64,000 bases of DNA. Origin: Jidongwangia harbinensis. Its GTDB lineage: Bacteria; Actinomycetota; Actinomycetes; Mycobacteriales; Micromonosporaceae. The position numbers were made by a program, and so were the translations under genes. Where the stretch lies: contig NZ_JAIWNC010000003.1 in NCBI RefSeq assembly GCF_020216025.1, positions 248,001 to 312,000 on the forward strand. The letters are read 5' to 3'. The notes under the pieces are model-generated. The model was not told the origin of the DNA, ran no database searches, and saw only the letters and a program-made list of their open reading frames with translations. Of this stretch, positions 19,401 to 25,763 are shown in pieces. Position 1 is the stretch's first letter; every line of letters begins with the position of its first letter.

Positions 19401-19798
19401 GTGGGCAGGCCCAGCTCGCGGGCGGCCTGGGAGAAGCGGACCACACCGTAGAGCCCGTCGTGGTCGGTGACGGCCAGCCCGGTGAGCCCCAGCCGGGCCG
19501 CCTCCTCGGCGAGTTCCTCCGGGTGGCTGGCACCGTCGAGGAAACTGAAGTTGGTGTGGCAGTGCAGTTCCGCGTACGGCGTGCCGGCCGAGCGGCGTAC
19601 CAGAGTGGGTGGTTCGTAGGGTTGCCGCTTGCGGCTCCAGGCCGGCGAGTCACCGCCGTCCCCGTCGCCGGCCAGGGGGTCGATCACGGCCGGCGCCCCC
19701 GCCTGCGGCCAGCCGTCCCGCCCAGAATCGGGCGGCGTGCCGCCGGAGAGGGCACCCTCGAGCTGGTGCCAGGGCATCCGGGGATTGTGGAAGCTCAT
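16421..19798 (-). CDS. dnaE2: Error-prone DNA polymerase III alpha subunit DnaE2
   Basis: An 1125-residue C-family polymerase of the ImuC/DnaE2 type used in damage-induced mutagenesis. An N-terminal PHP domain starts YAELHCHTNFSFLDGASHPE. The palm carries the catalytic aspartates in PDIDVDIESD (about 470-474), followed by finger motifs such as GVFQVESRAQM and VPLFQEQLMQ, the tandem helix-hairpin-helix and a C-terminal OB fold (RIRVGGIVTHRQRP). Length and order are typical. It is the last gene of the operon, 12 nt after imuB. In mycobacteria DnaE2 works with ImuA' and ImuB, ImuB binding the sliding clamp; the same complex is expected here. Confidence 0.96.
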   Translation of the reverse strand: MSFHNPRMPWHQLEGALSGGTPPDSGRDGWPQAGAPAVIDPLAGDGDGGDSPAWSRKRQPYEPPTLVRRSAGTPYAELHCHTNFSFLDGASHPEELAEEAARLGLTGLAVTDHDGLYGVVRFSQAARELGLPTIFGAELSLDLSQPQNGEPDPEGRHLLALAHGLEGYARLARTIARGQLRGAEKGKPAYGDLEDIAAELRDHVLILTGCRKGSVPRALATGGVAAAAEELDRLVALFGAGNVVVELTDHGDPYDSDRNDVLFALAQDKKLEVVATNNVHYATPGRRRLATALAAVRARRSLDEMDGWLPAAGTAHLRSGDEMARRFAAYPGAVANAAMFAEDLAFDLNLVAPKLPDFPVPPGHSEMSWLRELTLTGARERYGPPAAHPRAYAQIEHELRMIEELNFPGYFLVVYDIVRFCREANIYCQGRGSAANSAVCYALRITNVDAVAYDLLFERFLAPERDGPPDIDVDIESDRREEVIQYVYRRFGREHTAQVANVISYRPRSAVRDMAKAFGFSPGQQDAWSKQIDRWGSVAAIDVDDIPEQVVEFANQVQSFPRHLGIHSGGMVICDRPIIEVCPVEWGRMPGRTVLQWDKDDCAAVDLVKFDLLGLGMLSALHYAYDMIESDLDISTMRLDDPEVYEMLCRADSVGVFQVESRAQMATLPRLKPDCFYDLVVEVALIRPGPIQGGSVHPFIRRKNGREPVTYPHPLMRNALEKTLGVPLFQEQLMQLAIDVAGFDPSEADQLRRAMGSKRSQEKMERIRSRLYAGMAERGITGELADDLFVKLSAFANYGFPESHAMSFAYLVYASAWLKRYHPAAFCAALLNAQPMGFYSPQSLVDDARRHGVEVRRPDLNRSDAKATLESTAQTRWGSAPGEPPHAWGLGGPAVRQGLSSVRTIGDDLAERIEAERRAHGPYRDMTDLARRTGCSTAHLEALATADAFAGFGLSRREALWAAGAAAQDRPDRLPGTVTGTAAPTLPGMGDVDTLVADVWATGLSPDRHPVQFIRDELTRKGALPINRLARVEAGTRIRVGGIVTHRQRPATAGGVTFVNLEDETGMLNVTCSPGLWQRYRRVARTSAALIVRGRLEQAEGVLNLVADRLEAVTPPVSPASRDFR

Positions 19799-19810
19799 CG
19801 CCAGGGCCGG

Positions 19811-22039
19811 CTAGTCATAGATCGCCTCCACCGCCCAGTGCCCGGCGGCGAGCGAGAGCAGCACCGCCCGGCCGTCGGCCAGCGCCACCTGGAACCGGGC
19901 CCGCCGGCGCGTCTCGCCGGGCGCCCACCAGCGCTCCTCCACCGGCCACGGACCGGCCCACCCGGTGATCTCCGCCGGTGCGGCCTCGTCGACCAGCAGG
20001 CTGGCCGGGTCGCCGGTCAGTTCCAGCCGGGCGCTGACGCCCACCGGGTCGCCGTGGCGATCCAGCACCACGGCACCGGTGGGCTGCGGAAGCACGAGCG
20101 CCGGGGCCGGCTTCGGAATCCGTCCCGGCCAGGGCGGCAACGCGGGCGCCTTGCGGGCCGGCCGGCCGGTCCGGCGAGGACGGCCGCCGCCGGTGACCTC
20201 CGGCTGCCCTACCGGCTGCCTCACCGCCTGCTCCACTGCCTGCCCCACTGCCTGCTCCACCGGCTGCCCCACTGCCTGCCCCACCGGCTGCCCCACTGCC
20301 TGCTCCACCGGCTGTCCCACCGCCTGCCCCACTGCCTGCTCCACCGGCTGCCCCACTGCCTGCCCCACTGCCTGCTCCACCGGCTGCTCCCGGGTGGAGG
20401 CCGGCCCGCGGGTGGGTGTCGGGGCCGGGGGCGTTTCCGGGGGCCGGCCGGTCGAGCCGGAACCGGGCGAATCCGGCGTCACCGAATGCACCAGCCGCAA
20501 CCCTCCCCCGGCCGCACGATCGGCGGACGGCGTACCCCCGGACTGGCCGCGCCCGCCGATGGGCAGCACGGCCGCGTCGTCGGTCACCGCCAGGACCGGC
20601 GCGGGGCCGGCCCCCGGATACGGATCGGCGTGACCGGCGGCGGGCCGGGCCGGGACCCGTTCGTCGCCCCAGGGCACCAGGCGCACCTGGTCGTCGGCGG
20701 AGCGGCCGCCACCGAGAACCGCCGTGACCACCGCCTCCGGGCCGAGCAGACCTTGGACGCGGCTGAGGGCGCGGTGGGCGCGTTCCCGTTCGGCACCGGT
20801 GTCGCCCCAGAGACCGGGCTGCAGTCCGAGATGGACCAGGACGCCGTCCGGGATCAGGCGCAGCCGCACCAGGCCCGCGGTCGGCCGCGCCTGCACGCCG
20901 CGCCGCGCACCGGTCAGCCAGCCGTCGAGTTGCCAGCGCACCCGCTCCGCGATGGCCGCCGAGGTGAGCGTGCCGTCATGACGCCAGACCCGGTGCAACT
21001 CCTGACCGTCGGCGGTGACGGCTTCGATGCCGAGCCGGGTGCAGGCCAGACCGTACGAGGCCAACTGCTCGTGCAGCCGCTCGGCCAGCACCCGCCCGGC
21101 GAACGCGGCCACGTCGACACGTTCGAGCGGTTCGTCGTACGTCTCGGTCACATCCAGATCCGGCGGCGGCTGCCGCACCGCGAGCGGCCGATGGTCGTAG
21201 CCCGCGGCCAGCCGATGCGCCAACGCCCCGTCGAACCCGAACCGGGTCAGCACATCGGACGGCGGCAACGCGGCGAAGTCCCCCAGCGTCTTGACGCCCA
21301 GCCGGCGCAGCAGATCGGTCAGCTCGGGCCGGTCCAGCGCCTCGACCGGCACCCCGGCCAGGAACGCGCGGGTACCGCCGGGCGCGATGATCCGCCCCGC
21401 CCGAGCCGCCAGCCCGGCGGCGAACACCCCGTCCGCCACCCCCACCTGGCTCTCCACCGCGCACGCCTGGGCGACCTGCTCCACAATCCGTTCGGCGGCC
21501 TGCTCCTCGCCACCGAAGTACCGCGCCGGCCCGCGCACGGCCAGCGCACACGCCCCCGGCCGGATCACCTCCACACCGACGGCGACCTCCTCGACCGCGG
21601 CCACGACCGGCTCGAACGCCCGCGCGTCCCGGCCCGGGTCGTGCTCCACGACGACCAGTTGGGGGCAGCGGCTCTGCGCCTCCCGCCGGCGCAACCCACG
21701 CCGGACCCCGTCGGCCCGGGCGGCTTCGGAGCAGGCGAGCACCCGGTTCGCGTGCAGCACCACGACCGGCCCGGCGGCCGGCACGCCGTCGACGATCTCC
21801 GCGGCGGTCACCGGCCAGTCCGGACACCAGATCATCATCGTCCGCGGACCGGCGGCGCCGGCGGTCCGCGAGTTGCCGGTGTCAGTGGTTCGCGAGCCGG
21901 CGGCGCTGGTGGTTCGCGAGCCGGCGGCACCGGTGGTTCGCGGGCCTCCGGTGTCAGTAGCCCGCGGGCCGGCGGTGTCCGTGGTTCGCGGACCGCTGCC
22001 GATGCTCGGGCCTTCGGAATCGGCGCGAGTCGTGGTCAT
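19811..22039 (-). CDS. imuB: Mutasome protein ImuB, catalytically inactive Y-family polymerase, with expanded repeats
   Basis: A 742-residue ImuB-type protein, longer than the roughly 530-560 residues usual for the family. The Y-family core starts at MIWCPDWPVTAAEIVDG (about residue 69). The catalytic DxD and SxDE motifs of active Y-family polymerases are missing, as expected for this clamp-binding adaptor. Two repeat blocks account for the extra length: an N-terminal run of seven 8-residue units of the type GPRTTDTA, and a run of about fifteen 4-residue units (VGQA, VEQA, VGQP) at residues 550-610, before a conserved tail ending WAVEAIYD. The start overlaps imuA' by 4 nt. An alternative start at residue 68 or 69 would drop the N-terminal repeats, which have no own ribosome site in favour of either choice. 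Confidence 0.9.
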   Translation of the reverse strand: MTTTRADSEGPSIGSGPRTTDTAGPRATDTGGPRTTGAAGSRTTSAAGSRTTDTGNSRTAGAAGPRTMMIWCPDWPVTAAEIVDGVPAAGPVVVLHANRVLACSEAARADGVRRGLRRREAQSRCPQLVVVEHDPGRDARAFEPVVAAVEEVAVGVEVIRPGACALAVRGPARYFGGEEQAAERIVEQVAQACAVESQVGVADGVFAAGLAARAGRIIAPGGTRAFLAGVPVEALDRPELTDLLRRLGVKTLGDFAALPPSDVLTRFGFDGALAHRLAAGYDHRPLAVRQPPPDLDVTETYDEPLERVDVAAFAGRVLAERLHEQLASYGLACTRLGIEAVTADGQELHRVWRHDGTLTSAAIAERVRWQLDGWLTGARRGVQARPTAGLVRLRLIPDGVLVHLGLQPGLWGDTGAERERAHRALSRVQGLLGPEAVVTAVLGGGRSADDQVRLVPWGDERVPARPAAGHADPYPGAGPAPVLAVTDDAAVLPIGGRGQSGGTPSADRAAGGGLRLVHSVTPDSPGSGSTGRPPETPPAPTPTRGPASTREQPVEQAVGQAVGQPVEQAVGQAVGQPVEQAVGQPVGQAVGQPVEQAVGQAVEQAVRQPVGQPEVTGGGRPRRTGRPARKAPALPPWPGRIPKPAPALVLPQPTGAVVLDRHGDPVGVSARLELTGDPASLLVDEAAPAEITGWAGPWPVEERWWAPGETRRRARFQVALADGRAVLLSLAAGHWAVEAIYD
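20211..20390 (-). repeat. 12-bp in-frame tandem repeat inside imuB
   Basis: About fifteen copies of a 12-bp unit (plus-strand form CTGCCCCACTGC with variants) encode VGQA/VEQA/VGQP steps. Variation between copies is mostly at two positions, so the frame is preserved throughout. Confidence 0.85.
21838..21991 (-). repeat. 24-bp in-frame tandem repeat at the imuB 5' end
   Basis: Repeated 24-bp units (plus strand GTGGTTCGCGAGCCGGCGGC plus four bases) encode an 8-residue repeat of the type (G)PRTTDTAG. About six to seven units occur directly before the conserved ImuB core. Confidence 0.8.
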
Positions 22040-23526
22040 GCCGGGCCGAACCGGGAGTTGGTGCGACCGGCCTGGAACCGATCGGTTCGAGGCACGAAGG
22101 ATGGTGCCGGGGCGGATGCGGAGTTGTTCGGGAGGGCGCCGTGGGACGGGCGGTTCCGGTGAAAGGCGGGCGCTGCTCCGCCGGGTCCAGCGGCCGGCGA
22201 GGCGGGACGGGACGGGTCGAGCAAGGCGGGCGAGTGCGGCAACGCCGGCGAATGTGCAGAAGCCGGTGCATGCGGCAAAGCCTGCGAGTGCGGCAAAGCC
22301 AAAGGAGCGGAGGAGGACGACGAGCCGGGCAAGGCCGTGGAACCGAATGCTGCCCGGGGTGCGGGCCGGTCAAGGGTCGCGGTGGTGAGCGACGCGGGAA
22401 CGGCGCGCTCGCGCGCAAGAACGGCAAGCCTCGCCGACGAAGCGGCGCGTTCTCCCGAGAACATCGCGGGCTCACGCGAGGAACCACCACGCTCGTCCGG
22501 GAGAATCGCGCGCTCAGGCGACAGAGCAGCACGCTCCCCCGGAAGAACCCCCGGCTCCCGCGACGAAACAACGCGCTCCCGCGCAGGAGCGGAAGGCACC
22601 CGCCCAGGAACAGAGGAAGCCCACGCAGGAGCGGAAGGCACCCGCCCAGGAACAGAGGGAGCCCACGCTGGAACAGAAGGCACCCGCGCAGGCGCAGAAG
22701 GAGCCCGGGGAGGAGTGGTGTGGGCACGCGGATCGGTGGCGGGCTGAGTGGATACCGGACCGGCGACCCGTGCGAACGGCCCCGATGCCACGGACGGGGG
22801 CACGCCGGCCGGCTCTCCGGACGCGACGGAGTCGGCGCGAACCGCGGGGAACGCCGGACTGGACGCCGGTGCGGCCGAGGTGAGGCCCGGCATCCACATC
22901 GTGCTCTCCTTGGGGCGGGCCGCCGCACCCCGGCCGCGGGCCAGGACCGTGACCATCCGGCGGCGCAGGCGGCCACGGCCGGGACCGAGTCCTTCCCAGT
23001 GGCCGTGTGTCACCTGGAGCGTCACGTCGGCGCCGTCCCAGCGGCCGAACGGCATGAGGACACTGCCGCGCTGGCGGGCACGCGCGGCGAGGCGGGTGGC
23101 GATGGACGCGGAGACCGGACCGGGTACCGCGGCGACCACCACGTCGACGCCGTCGATGAGGGCGGCCACCACGGTGGGCCATTCCGGCCCGGGGTTGGGC
23201 ACCAGGGCGAGCCGGTCCAGCACGATGCCGCTCTCGGCAGCAGCAAGAGCACCAAGCGTGGGTACGCCGACGACCGCACACCAGGACCCGGACCGGGAGG
23301 CGGCGGACAGCAGTGCCAGCAGCAGAGACGTGCCGCCGCCACCGGGTGCCGACCGGCCGGTGGCGACCGCGACGGTGCTGCCCCGCCGCAGACCGCGCCC
23401 GGGTAGCAGGCCACTCAACTCCGGTACCACCGGCAGCACCCGGTGAACTCCGGGCTCGGCGGTGTCACCGGCCGGCCGGACCAGCTCAGCCAGGGCCGCC
23501 GCACCGTTGATCATGCGCCCGGCCAT
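22036..23526 (-). CDS. imuA': Mutasome protein ImuA', RecA-like, with long disordered tail
   Basis: A 496-residue protein. Residues 1-230 are a RecA-like fold with a degenerate nucleotide loop (ATGRSAPGGGGTSLLLAL near 58-75), as in actinobacterial ImuA'. The second half is low-complexity, rich in Pro, Ser, Ala and Arg, with repeats of the type SVPGRVPSAPAWA and SREPGVLPGERA. That makes it about twice the usual length. It is the third gene of the operon, 117 nt downstream of the HEPN gene, and its stop overlaps imuB by 4 nt. In mycobacteria ImuA' is required with ImuB for DnaE2-dependent mutagenesis. An ATG four codons in could also serve as start. Confidence 0.85.
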   Translation of the reverse strand: MAGRMINGAAALAELVRPAGDTAEPGVHRVLPVVPELSGLLPGRGLRRGSTVAVATGRSAPGGGGTSLLLALLSAASRSGSWCAVVGVPTLGALAAAESGIVLDRLALVPNPGPEWPTVVAALIDGVDVVVAAVPGPVSASIATRLAARARQRGSVLMPFGRWDGADVTLQVTHGHWEGLGPGRGRLRRRMVTVLARGRGAAARPKESTMWMPGLTSAAPASSPAFPAVRADSVASGEPAGVPPSVASGPFARVAGPVSTQPATDPRAHTTPPRAPSAPARVPSVPAWAPSVPGRVPSAPAWASSVPGRVPSAPARERVVSSREPGVLPGERAALSPERAILPDERGGSSREPAMFSGERAASSARLAVLARERAVPASLTTATLDRPAPRAAFGSTALPGSSSSSAPLALPHSQALPHAPASAHSPALPHSPALLDPSRPASPAAGPGGAAPAFHRNRPSHGALPNNSASAPAPSFVPRTDRFQAGRTNSRFGPA

Positions 23527-23643
23527 GGTGTTGCCCCACTCTCCTGCCCCACGTACGTGAGGATTTCCCCGAAGTCGATCGCGGCCCCGAAGCCCGCCGG
23601 CCGAGCAAGCAGCCGCGCCGGACCGGCGAGGCGAAGCGGGCGG

Positions 23644-24162
23644 TTACGCCGCCAGCTGGCCGGCCGGCAGGGGTGGCTGATAGGTGAGGCCGAGAGCGGA
23701 CTCCACCACGGCGACGAACTGCTCGGCGGCGCGGAGCAGGTCGTCGGCCTCGCGCGGGCTGACCACGCGAGGGATGCCGGCCTCCGCGGCGGCACGCTTG
23801 CCGGCACCGAGAGCGAAGTAGCCGGACCACTCGCTGAACTCGGGCGCCACCAGCACGAGGAGGGACCACACGCTGGTGACCCGGCTGCGGCGGGTGGACG
23901 CCGCGGGGCGGGCCCGGGCGGCGAGCACCGCCGCGGCGGCGCGCAGTGCGGCCAGGTGGGCGGCCGCGTAACGGAGGCCGTCGGGACGGGTCTGTGCGGC
24001 CTCGACGAGACCCTGCCGGGCGATGGTGAGCAGCTGGGTCGGGGTGCGGTGCGGCAGCATGTGGGCGGGGATGGTGGGGGCCTCCGCCGCCTGGGCCGCA
24101 GCCGTGGGCGCGTGAGCCAGGCCGGGTGCCGGCTTGAGGCCCGACGCGGTGTTGCTCGCCAT
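23644..24162 (-). CDS. SAV_6107-type HEPN domain protein, first gene of the mutasome operon
   Basis: A 172-residue, mostly helical protein resembling the SAV_6107-type HEPN proteins often found beside dnaE2 in actinobacteria. The ATG at 24162 is preceded by GAGGAGAAGGAACC. An in-frame ATG 14 codons upstream lacks a good ribosome site. The core runs from TPTQLLTIARQGLVEAAQTRPDGLRYAAAHLAALRAAAAVLAARAR to PREADDLLRAAEQFVAVVE. I do not see the RxxxxH motif of HEPN ribonucleases, so catalysis is doubtful. Its position directly behind the damage-inducible promoter suggests a role in the mutasome or its regulation, but none is established. Confidence 0.75.
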   Translation of the reverse strand: MASNTASGLKPAPGLAHAPTAAAQAAEAPTIPAHMLPHRTPTQLLTIARQGLVEAAQTRPDGLRYAAAHLAALRAAAAVLAARARPAASTRRSRVTSVWSLLVLVAPEFSEWSGYFALGAGKRAAAEAGIPRVVSPREADDLLRAAEQFVAVVESALGLTYQPPLPAGQLAA

Positions 24163-24252
24163 GGTTCCTTCTCCTCGCCTTGCTTCGCATCCGACTGACG
24201 ACATGCTCGGGTCGAACCGATCCACTGCGGAGGAAGACGCAGCGGCGGGCAG

Positions 24253-24447
24253 CCGGCCGGGTGTGAAGCTTCCCCACACCACACCCGGCCGGACAGCGCC
24301 GGCGGGTCCGTCGTCCGTCGCCCGGGGGTCGGTGGGCGACGAACGACGGCCTGCCTTGTCAGGACCGGATCCGCGAAAATCCGGGTCCTCGCGTGCGGTG
24401 CTTCGCGGGCACCGCACCGGGGAGCCACGCCGCGAATCGCGGCTCCC
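24253..24447 (-). promoter_or_regulatory. Hairpin-rich 5' leader of the mutasome operon
   Basis: Five successive inverted repeats: 24253-24292 (12-bp perfect arms ending in GGTGT/ACACC), 24309-24348 (CGTCGT plus GTCGCCC, 13 bp), 24361-24389 (AGGACC-GGAT with ATCC-GGTCCT), 24393-24417 (GTGCGGTGC/GCACCGCAC, 9 bp perfect) and 24421-24447 (GGAGCC/GGCTCC with an inner GCG/CGC). They lie between the LexA box and the first gene, so they would be transcribed as a structured leader. Confidence 0.55.
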
Positions 24448-24474
24448 GCTCGTTAGTACGATCGTTCGACTCTA

Positions 24475-24490
24475 TCGAACACTCGTTCTA
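24475..24490. promoter_or_regulatory. LexA (SOS) box
   Basis: TCGAACACTCGTTCTA differs from the actinobacterial palindrome TCGAAC-N4-GTTCGA at one or two bases. It lies just downstream of the -10 element at 24501-24506 for leftward transcription, a position from which LexA would block initiation. Confidence 0.8.
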
Positions 24491-24500
24491 ACTACTGGAG

Positions 24501-24522
24501 AGAGTAACACTCACCTACGACA
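24501..24522 (-). promoter_or_regulatory. PafBC-like (RecA-independent) damage promoter
   Basis: On the minus strand TGTCGTAG (24515-24522) is followed after exactly 8 nt by TACTCT (24501-24506). The known motif is TGTCRGTG-N8-TAN3T; two bases of the upstream half differ. The predicted start lies inside or next to the LexA box. Confidence 0.5.
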
Positions 24523-24734
24523 AAAATGCAAGCTCGATGGGCCGCTGCCGACCGAAGCCGCGGGACATTGGCAGATGAAGGAAAAACCGCTGGCCAGAGG
24601 GGGCGCGACGAGGATGCGCTAGGTGATCAAGGTGGGCGCGGGGCGGGCGGCAGGGGCTCGGTGGCACGGCACCGCGGCAGGGCGAGACGGGGAGGCGAGA
24701 TGCGCCACAAGATCAAGGGCAAGGACACAGAGGC

Positions 24735-24890
24735 GCGCACGATCAGAGACAGCGACACACCGGCCGCGCACGACCGGAGACAGTGACACGCGGGGCCGCG
24801 CACGATCAGGGACAGCGACACGCGGGCCGCGCAAGATCAGGGACAGCGACACGCGGGCCGCGCACGACCGGAGACAGTGACACGCGGGGT
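24735..24890. repeat. 31-bp tandem repeat, five copies
   Basis: Units starting GCGCACGATCAGGGACAGCG (variant GCGCACGACCGGAGACAGTG) at 24735, 24766, 24798, 24829 and 24860; spacing is 31-32 bp. There are no unique spacers, so it is not a CRISPR array. Confidence 0.85.
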
Positions 24891-24925
24891 GCGTGCGGCG
24901 ACGGGGAGTGAGGTAGACAGGAGGC

Positions 24926-25741
24926 ATGCCGCGCACTGTTGTGATCACGGGAGCCAGTTCCGGCATCGGGCTGGCCGCGGCGACGCAGCTGGCGGCGTGC
25001 GGTGATCGGGTGGTGCTGGTCGGACGGGACCCGGGCCGGCTGGCGGCCGCCGTGTCGCAGGTACGCGCCGCCGCCGTCGACGGGGTGGAACCGGCACATT
25101 TCCGGGCCGACTTCGAGGTGCTCGACGACGTTCGCCGGCTCGCCGAGCGGCTGCTGGCCGCGTACCCCTCGATCGATGTGCTGGCGAACAACGCGGGCGG
25201 GATGATCGGCACGTACCGGCGTACCGTCGATGGTTTTGAGGCCACCGTCCAGAGCAACCATCTGGCGCCCTTTCTCCTCACCCACCTGCTGCTCGACCGG
25301 CTCCGCGGCGGCCGGGTGGTGAACACCGCCTCGATCGCGCACCTGGTCGGCGCCCTCGATCCGGACGATTTCGTCGGTTCGCCGGGCCGGTACCTGCGGT
25401 GGCCGGCCTACTGCTCGGGCAAGACGGCCAACATCCTGTTCACCGCGGAGGCGGCCCGTCGCTGGCCGGACGTGTGCAGCGTGGCGTTCCATCCGGGGAT
25501 CGTGCGGAGCAACTTCGGCGCGGGGGCGCTGACCCGGTTCTTCTTCCGGTTCAACCCGCTGCTCACCACGCCCCGGACGGCCGGCGCGCTGCTGGTGTGG
25601 CTGGCCACCGCGCCGGCAGAGGAGCTGGTGCGCGGCGGCTACTACGTGGGGCGGCGTCCGGCCCGGCCGGCGTCGCACGCCACCGACCCGGCGACCGCGG
25701 CCAAGCTGTGGGACGCCAGCACCGAGGCGGTCGGCCGGTAA
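24926..25741 (+). CDS. Short-chain dehydrogenase/reductase
   Basis: A 271-residue classical-type SDR oxidoreductase. The cofactor loop TGASSGIG is at residues 8-15, NNAGG near 88-92, and the catalytic pair Y162-x3-K166 in PAYCSGKTANIL. It resembles the retinol-dehydrogenase-like or WW-domain-oxidoreductase-like SDRs, which use NADP(H); the arginine in VLVGRDPGRL supports NADP. Substrate unknown. A 22-nt gap separates it from the EamA gene and the two may be cotranscribed. Confidence 0.9.
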   Translation: MPRTVVITGASSGIGLAAATQLAACGDRVVLVGRDPGRLAAAVSQVRAAAVDGVEPAHFRADFEVLDDVRRLAERLLAAYPSIDVLANNAGGMIGTYRRTVDGFEATVQSNHLAPFLLTHLLLDRLRGGRVVNTASIAHLVGALDPDDFVGSPGRYLRWPAYCSGKTANILFTAEAARRWPDVCSVAFHPGIVRSNFGAGALTRFFFRFNPLLTTPRTAGALLVWLATAPAEELVRGGYYVGRRPARPASHATDPATAAKLWDASTEAVGR

Positions 25742-25763
25742 GGGGCGAGGCTACCCTCTACCC

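Larger units (their letters stand above)
24163..24925. other. Damage-response leader, promoter and repeat region
   Basis: No gene is supported in these 763 nt. From right to left (the direction of the mutasome operon) it contains a 31-bp tandem repeat (24735-24890), a PafBC-like promoter (24501-24522), a LexA box (24475-24490) and a leader with at least five stem-loops (24253-24447). Short open frames exist but lack ribosome sites and recognisable products. Confidence 0.7.

Noticed and set aside
15152..22162. A very long open frame on the plus strand across dnaE2, imuB and the methyltransferase region
   Set aside because: It is antisense to well-supported genes; its composition (Arg, Gly, Ala, His, Val) is that of a GC-rich shadow frame and no domain is recognisable.
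24163..24417. N-terminal extension of the HEPN protein from an upstream GTG
   Set aside because: The extension would be translated from hairpin DNA, has no family similarity and lacks a ribosome site, whereas the ATG at 24162 has a strong one.
24735..24890. CRISPR-like array
   Set aside because: The 31-bp units are contiguous without unique spacers and no cas genes are nearby.
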